Below are positions 58,109 through 64,000 of a stretch of 64,000 bases of DNA, one piece after another (within the stretch, counting starts at the first letter, position 1; each line of letters begins with the position of its first letter). Location: the NCBI GenBank assembly GCA_964020975.1, contig OZ026619.1, positions 83,660,206 through 83,724,205 on the forward strand, read 5' to 3'. The DNA comes from Hermodice carunculata (taxonomy: Eukaryota > Annelida > Polychaeta > Eunicida > Amphinomidae). A program made the position numbers and the translations under genes. The notes beneath the pieces are model-generated. The model was not told the DNA's origin and did not search any database. It saw only the letters and a program-made list of their open reading frames with translations.

Positions 58109-61100
58109 AGAAACAAATCGTCTTGTGCTGACTATATACATTTGTACTGCGTCAATAGTATGTACATTCATGGCATCGGGCAAATCTGTGCTACCAAATA
58201 GCATTATTTCAACTAACCTTTCACTGGCAATATCTACAAGTAATTTGTGGTGCACATGAGCTCCCGGGGCTAGAATGGAAGTGATAGTGTCGAGTAGGTC
58301 TCTTCTAGATTGAGAATAAAGTGGACAAAAGAGAAGAAAATGTGTAACATCTTCGCAAGAATGAGTACAATGGCAAGTTGGATCGGATAGGATATTAACT
58401 TTATAAAGATCAAAGTTCAGCTTAGAGAAACCTAGGTGTAGTTGTGTATGGCATATGTTGGGAAACCTATTTCCATGGGAATAGTAAGAAGGGACTGCAT
58501 CTACCGCCAACAGAGTTTTTTTCAGTTTAGATTTGAAGATTTGCAGAGAAATAGAGTCTCTAATATCGGATGGAAGGTTATTCCATTGCTTAATAGGGTC
58601 TGGGATAAAAGAATTTTCCATACGTTGAGTCCTGCATTTGGGAAAGCGAATATTACCAGGCTGACGCAATACTCGGCCAGGATAGATGGGGGTAGAAGGT
58701 CAGAAAGATAGGAAGGAGTTAGCTTGTGATACATTTTGTAGAAGAGAACAAGTTTGAAATATTTTCTTCTATCAGCCAAAGTGGGCCACCCAAGTTCCTG
58801 TAATAGATTAACACGTGATGTATGTCTTAATGCTCCGGTACAAATTTTAGCGGCCTCAAATTGTATCGACTCAAGAAGGTCTGAGAGACCTTGACCACAA
58901 TTGTCAAAAAGGATACAGCCGTATTCAAGAATGTGGCGAACTAAGGATAGATAAAGCCTGAGTAAAGTTTTACGTGAAAATCTGTGTTTGAATCTATGGA
59001 GAAGTGCAATCCTCTGGCTGGCTTTGTTGGTAATACGAGTGATGTGGGCACTCCATGATAGATTACTGCTTAAGGTAATGCCAAGGTGAGTATGGATATC
59101 TCCTTCAGGTATTGTTGATTCACCAAGGACAAGCGGGGGTCATGAGGTTTTGGCCGTTTAGCAGAGAACAAAACAGATAAAGATTTGAGAGCGTTAAAGA
59201 TTACTCGCCACAGCTTACTCCAGTTCCATATTGAAAAACGATTTGTGTTTCGGTGTTGCGAGGACTCAGCTGGGGTGTTAACAAGTTTCAGTAGACAGGT
59301 GTCATCGGCGAAGAGTCTGGCACAACATGTAAGATTATCTACAAGGTCATTAACATATACCAGAAGTAACAAAGGGCCCAGAATGGATCCTTGGGGTACT
59401 CTGGCTTTGACAGGCAACCAAGAAGCTGTCTGTCCATGAAAAACCACACGCTGAAAATGGTGAGATAGATAACTTTTCACCCACGATGTAAGATTGTCTG
59501 AGATGCCCAGTTGTTTGAGCTTAAAAAGGAGACCAGGGTGCCATACCTTATCGAATGCTTACGGTACGTCCAAGAATAGCATTCTTGTTTCTTTGGAAAG
59601 TTCCAGGCCATTGTAGATGTTGTGAAGAATATAAACAAGTTGATTTATGGTACAGTTGTCAGCTTTGAAGCCGGAATTCTTGGGAGTAAGGAGATCAGGA
59701 TATGTCAGATATTTGTAGAGAGCGTTAAAGACTAGTCTTTCAAACACTTTGGAAACATTACAAAGTAAAGGGATAGGGGGATAGTTACTTTTTATTTGCC
59801 TGTTTGACTTTTTAAAAACCGGACAAACATTGGATCTTTTCCAAGAATTAGGAAAGTAAGATTGGTTGAGCGATTGTGTGAAAATTTTAGTCAGTGATTT
59901 ACTGATAGACACAGCTGAATCCTTGAGTAGGATATTACCAATGTTATCAGAACCAGAAGCGGAAGACAGTCGGAGAGAAAATAACACCTTCTTCACGTCA
60001 TCCTCGTTGACAGAAATATTATGTCGGCGTGCATCAGTTCTGAATAAAAAGTTAGGCAGGGGAGTTGCATCCAGGTCAGGTAGAATTTTGCATTGGCTTG
60101 CAAAGTAAGTGTTAAAGATATCGCATTTCTCCGTAATGCAAGATATAACATTGTTGTTGTCTATGAGGGGGGGTATGTCCGGGTGAATTTTGTTGCCTAG
60201 GACAGACTTGGACAGTTTCCATCATTGCTTAGGGTTGAGGTCTATATCGTCTAATTTATGGTTTAATTTCAGGAAATATGAACGCATGGACTAACGAATT
60301 TTGTTTAAAACTATTTTGCGATACTTTTTGCAGAAACGATAGAACTTCTCAATCTTCAAGTGCATGTCAAAGTTGTAAGGACGGGGTGTATTAGACGAAC
60401 GCTTGAAGCGTTTCCATGCTCGATTACGTTGTTGAATACTTTTCTTTATTTCTGTGGATATCCAAGGTTTGTGTTGAGGGCGGATAGTAACCACTCTGTA
60501 GGGAATAAAATCTTTAGCAGTGGATAGGAAAAGATCAGACCAATACGAGACAATATCATCGAGGGAATCATAAACTTCGTGGGCAGTATCCCATGGAGCT
60601 GAAGAGAGAGCAATGTTCAAATCTTGAAAGTTTGCTTTGTTAAAGTCCCATATAGGCCTACTAAAAGATTTATCTTTGAAGTGATTGAGAGAAAGGGAAC
60701 AAAAGATCACAGAGTGGTCGCAGTTTGAAATTGGGGTTAACACACCACTATCCAGGACGAGTCCCGGAGAGTTCCTGATGATTAAATCTAACAGGTTGCT
60801 GGTATATTCATTTATCCTGGTGGGTTCTTCAATAAGCTGGAAGAGGTTGAGGCTGGCTACAAGATTGACAAGTGATGTGCCCAGTTCACTGTCATGATGA
60901 GCCGAGTTCCAGTCAGCACACCTATCATTAAAGTCGCCAGTAATGATCAAAGTGTGGGGGTTGCTTTTAAGTGCTGTGTGGATAGAAGTAGAAAGAGATT
61001 CAAGGAAAGCGTCTCGGATTTCAGCAGGTTGGCCAGGTGGACGATAGTAGTTACCGACAAAAAGTGCCCCAAGAGGTGTAGAAACGTCTACCCAGATGCA

Positions 61101-61646
61101 TTCGCAGTATTGGCCTTCTAAGTCAGCACGCCTAGTGCAAGGTCATGATGAGTGAACATAAGTTGGGACCCCCCCTCCTCTGCCTGTCTGGCGATCCCGC
61201 CTGAAAGGTGGTTGAAAGTTATCAATGGCTAAAAGCTGATCAGGGTAGTCGGGATTTAGCCAAGTTTCAGAAATGGTAATAACTTTGAAATTTTCAGACT
61301 GGGCCAACATTTGAATCTCTTCCAATTTTCGGGCACTCTTGATACTGCGGACATTACAATGACATACCTTCAATATATTATTTAAGGACGGGTTGATGGG
61401 GCCGGGGTTAGGGTGTACATTCGATGCTGACATAATAAATTTGCATAGGAAAGTAATAATATGACGGGCACAGAGGAATCCATTAAGTAGCAAGGTTATG
61501 ATTGATAAAAGTAAGAGGCTGAATGAAATTGTTATTTCGTATTTAACCGATACACGTATAGCATGTAGGTAAGTATCGCGGGTGCTACGTCTACTTAAAT
61601 ATAAACCAATCGCTAATCGGTGTTGCTCAATACTGCTACCCATCAA
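58109..61646 (-). pseudogene. LINE ORF2: AP-type endonuclease plus reverse transcriptase
   Basis: ORF2 nicks target DNA and primes reverse transcription there. The N-terminus has a hydrophobic segment (FSLLLLSIITLLLNGFLCA), then NVHPNPGP near 61418. Endonuclease motifs follow: CHCNVRSIKSARKLEE, TISETWLN, GNYYRPPGQ, ITGDFNDRCADWN near 60945 and SNCDHSVIF. RT motifs are ASGSDNIGNILLK, AFDKVWHPGLLFKL, RVPQGSILGPLLLLVYVNDL and LFADDTCLL, then thumb blocks HLGITLSSNLSWSAHI and GALRHTSRVNLLQELGW. The C-terminus holds HLGFSKLNFDLYKV and CHCTHSCEDVTHFLLFCPLY. In-frame stops lie near 61143 (TGA), 60291 (TAG) with a further TGA near 60225, and 59559 (TAA, where relatives have K). Frameshifts lie near 59125 and 58660. 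The active-site FADD and the endonuclease Asp-His pair are kept. Confidence 0.9.
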
Positions 61647-63134
61647 GACAGGAATGAATTAAAAGTTGTCTTACCACAGATGCGAATGATTCTTGGGGAA
61701 ATAAATTTGCTAACGAGAGACAGAGGACCCGAAAATTGATGCCGAGACTTTGTAGCTCATATTCAGCAAAGGTATTGAATGAATAACATTGTGATACAAG
61801 TAACATAGCAATATACAAAACAATAAGATGGAAGCAGGTGAGAAATGCAAAGGGAACTGCGCGCCAGTTCATGTGAAATGATGTAAACGACCATAATTCT
61901 GGAGCATGTCAAGTACACTAAAGGACTTAAGTGCCATGAATACCACAAGGAAAAAAATTATGTGTCAGTGAGTGACAAATGTTGCAGGAGTAACATAGGT
62001 TGATACTATTCATACAGTATAAATTCTCAACTAGTATACATATGTGAAACAATGACCGGCATCATTTAAGTACAAAAAAGCATTTCCAAGGCAACATAAA
62101 CTTGAAACATCCCCTGCGTAGTTAATGTACATGAAGATACACGAGGTTATCAAGAGGAAATTCCAAAATGTTATCATGAGTACATGTATATGCATATGCG
62201 CTGAAAAACTGAATTTCAAATTTCAATAATGGGAATATCGTCAAATAGGATTCATACAAGGACAGATTTGGTACATAACTCGAGCATTCGATGCATGTCA
62301 GGTGAAAAATGACAGAACTCTACCGTTTACATTAAGAGTCAACAATTTGCCATTTAAAACAAGAGAGGCTTTGACACTACTGCAGAGAGTTATATGATAT
62401 ATCTCAAGCAATGCATTTCTAGTTTGATAATTGACTTCGTCACAAGTAAAATGGATAAACAAGCAAGTACGAATCAAACAAAAATCTCTCATATCTTGTG
62501 TACGGTAATCCGTGTGGAAGAGAGGTCAGCAAGTGGTTCCTAAATATGCACTTATGAATTCTTACATACATTCAAACAGGGGGAAATGTATACCTATGCA
62601 AATCCAACAATGCTAGATCATATTTGGAGTAAATTAGGAATAAAACCCGTATGAGAATGCAAACTTTTTCGCTTGATAGATGACCCAGTGTATATAAGCA
62701 CTTTAGTCACGTGGTCTTAGGAGCACGTGAAACTTGCGAAGAAGACGGTAATAGATTTTGAAGCGATTTTTAAAGATTTGGGATGAGAAAACACGGGTTA
62801 TGAGTTATAAACATGTACTACGTGGGAACATAATGACACAAAATCAACCATAATATACAAATCCAGTAAAAAATAATGGCAAGTATGACCATGTAGAGCA
62901 ATATATAGGATGAAAATCGGTCGCTGAATGTACACATTGTTTGCAAACAAAGTTCAGTTTTAACCAGTTTTTCGGGCCTGACAAAAGCAGAAGTGGGTAA
63001 CTAAGATCTCCTCGTCTCAGGTTGTAAGCTGCGAGTGAACAATGTCACAATGGCGTGACAGTGGCAGGGATACATGTGACATGTAGCGCTAACACCAAGT
63101 ATGTACAAACATAGTCTTGTATAGGTTGAAACGA
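61647..63134 (-). other. 1.5-kb spacer between LINE ORF1 and ORF2
   Basis: No conserved coding block; short frames of 60-78 codons only. One of these, at 61636-61872, overlaps the ORF2 start region and is hydrophobic. A spacer this long is unusual for a two-ORF LINE. Confidence 0.5.
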
Positions 63135-63979
63135 TCAATTAGTACTTGGCGGTTCAGTGGACGCAATGTTTTCGTACGAAACTTTGTCCCAGTACTTGTC
63201 CAAGCCTTTCATGGAGCGGATTTCAACTTCAGGGCATTCTACGTTTCTGTTGGTTCCCCAGGGGTTAAATTCTTGGATGTACACACGACCGTCTCTTGTG
63301 TAGCAGGATTTAATAGCCTTGCCACGCCTTAAGCGCCTGGCATTGTACATGAGATTTGATCTCTTCTTGGTCAAGTCTTCCGAAATAAATATTTCTCGAT
63401 CCCGCCGCCTATTTCTGTAGAGTTTCTGACGGAACCATATGTGGCCATTTTCACAATGATAGCCCGAGGTTTGTTACCACCTGCCCTCCCTACTCTGTGA
63501 GACCTATCAATTTCTTCTAAGTTAAGATTAACACCCAACTTCTCGGCACCGGCCGGCACAATATTTTCGGTGTCTTCCCCCGCCTGCTCAGGATCATTTG
63601 TCCAAATACGAAGGCTGTTTCTTCGGCTATACTGCTCAGACTTATCAATTTCAGCTTGCAGAAGCTCAACATTCAATTCCAAAGACTTAAGTTTGGATTC
63701 CAAGGTCACAACTCTAGTCTGTAGGGTATCATATTTGGCGTTCAATTTGGCTTCGATGTCGTTAATTCTGGCACCAAAAGAGTCAACATGCACCTTGAAT
63801 CTAGCGTCCATATCATCAGTGATTCGCTTCATAATGGCCTTTATCCTTGGATCATTTAGCATATCAAGCACTTCCGACACATCAACATTGGTAGATTTAG
63901 AAGGGGGAGTCTCAACTGTAGGCGACATCCATGGTCTTTTAACTCCACTAGTCCCAGGAGTAACCGAATTGTCATTCAT
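63135..63979 (-). pseudogene. LINE ORF1 (coiled coil plus RRM-like nucleic-acid-binding protein)
   Basis: ORF1 proteins of this type bind the LINE RNA as a ribonucleoprotein. From the Met at 63979: a Ser/Pro-rich start (residues 1-30), a heptad-rich coiled coil (about 70-115, with LESKLKSLELNVELLQAEI), then EQYSRRNSLRI (115-125), the hallmark opening of the RRM-like domain, IDRSHRVGR (157-165) and KPRAIIVK (170-177). A 1-bp deletion near 63425 shifts the frame. The downstream frame goes on with LYRNRRRDREIFISEDLTKK, SNLMYNARRL, KSCYTRDGRVYIQE and stops at 63135. The frame stays open upstream of 63979 to the window edge (ANPDVP precedes the Met), so the true start may lie outside. Confidence 0.85.
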
Positions 63980-64000
63980 AGGAACGTCTGGATTAGCTCC

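Larger units (their letters stand above)
57836..64000 (-). mobile_element. CR1/L2-like LINE, near complete, inactive
   Basis: It spans at least 6.1 kb. From the 5' side (high coordinates): ORF1 (63135 to beyond 63979), a 1.5-kb spacer, ORF2 with endonuclease and RT (58109-61646) and a 270-bp 3' UTR ending ACTATAGGGCGATCCAG, then CTGAAATAAATATG. The 5' end lies beyond the window. ORF1 has one frameshift; ORF2 has three in-frame stops and two frameshifts. The level of decay suggests middle age. The clade is assigned from motif wording and the NPGP-containing N-terminus. Confidence 0.85.

Overview
The window is repeat-rich, AT-rich nuclear DNA from an animal, most likely a marine invertebrate. 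It holds several LINE clades (CR1/L2-like and Tx1-like), a mariner, a Ginger-type integrase transposon, tandem satellites of about 145, 358, 420 and 500 bp, and very long (TA)n, (AAAT)n, (ATCT)n, (GAAA)n and (TC)n microsatellites. No bacterial-type operon, no rRNA and no confident host protein-coding gene was found. The phylum cannot be fixed from the sequence alone; a lophotrochozoan or an invertebrate deuterostome would both fit.

Layout. 0-4.9 kb: a 5'-truncated CR1/L2-like LINE on the minus strand (about 1.77-3.43 kb). 4.9-8.7 kb: two copies of a composite repeat built of 145-bp units with a conserved tail, and microsatellites. 10.1-11.6 kb: a decayed Ty3/Gypsy-like pol fossil. 12.5-13.8 kb: a TTAA-flanked MITE and a 22-bp minisatellite. 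16.4-17.2 kb: a third copy of the 145-bp repeat. 20.4-22.2 kb: a repeat-poor segment with transcription-factor-like motifs. 23.5-25.4 kb: microsatellites and a pogo-like MITE inserted in a (TA)n tract. 28.5 kb: a 362-bp dispersed repeat, second copy at 50.8 kb. 29.9-36.5 kb: four LINE pieces, a mariner inserted at the edge of one of them, an orphan LINE 3' end and a 268-bp (AAAT)n LINE tail. 38.9-46.3 kb: three tandem-repeat families. 47.03-57.60 kb: a Ginger-type element. 57.84 kb to the end: a near-complete CR1/L2-like LINE on the minus strand whose ORF1 may run past the window edge.

The most interesting object is the 10.6-kb element at 47032-57598. It is bounded by terminal inverted repeats that begin TGTCA and by CCGG on both sides, which looks like a 4-bp target duplication. 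Inside are an integrase (H2C2 zinc-binding block, core, GPY/F block) apparently split by a 3.1-kb GT-AG intron, a Lys/Glu-rich linker, and an OTU-type cysteine protease domain. Each end also carries a 73-74-bp tandem array. The two arrays face opposite ways, and every unit repeats the terminal motif AATATTTGGGCCC. This makes the ends look like multi-site platforms for the element's own integrase. The coding part is broken in several places, so the copy is treated as a fossil.

The genes do not form a pathway. The window is a layered record of transposition: LINE copies, a mariner at a LINE edge, a 383-bp repeat in the Ginger intron, a MITE in a microsatellite. Most stretches outside these elements show nothing recognisable.
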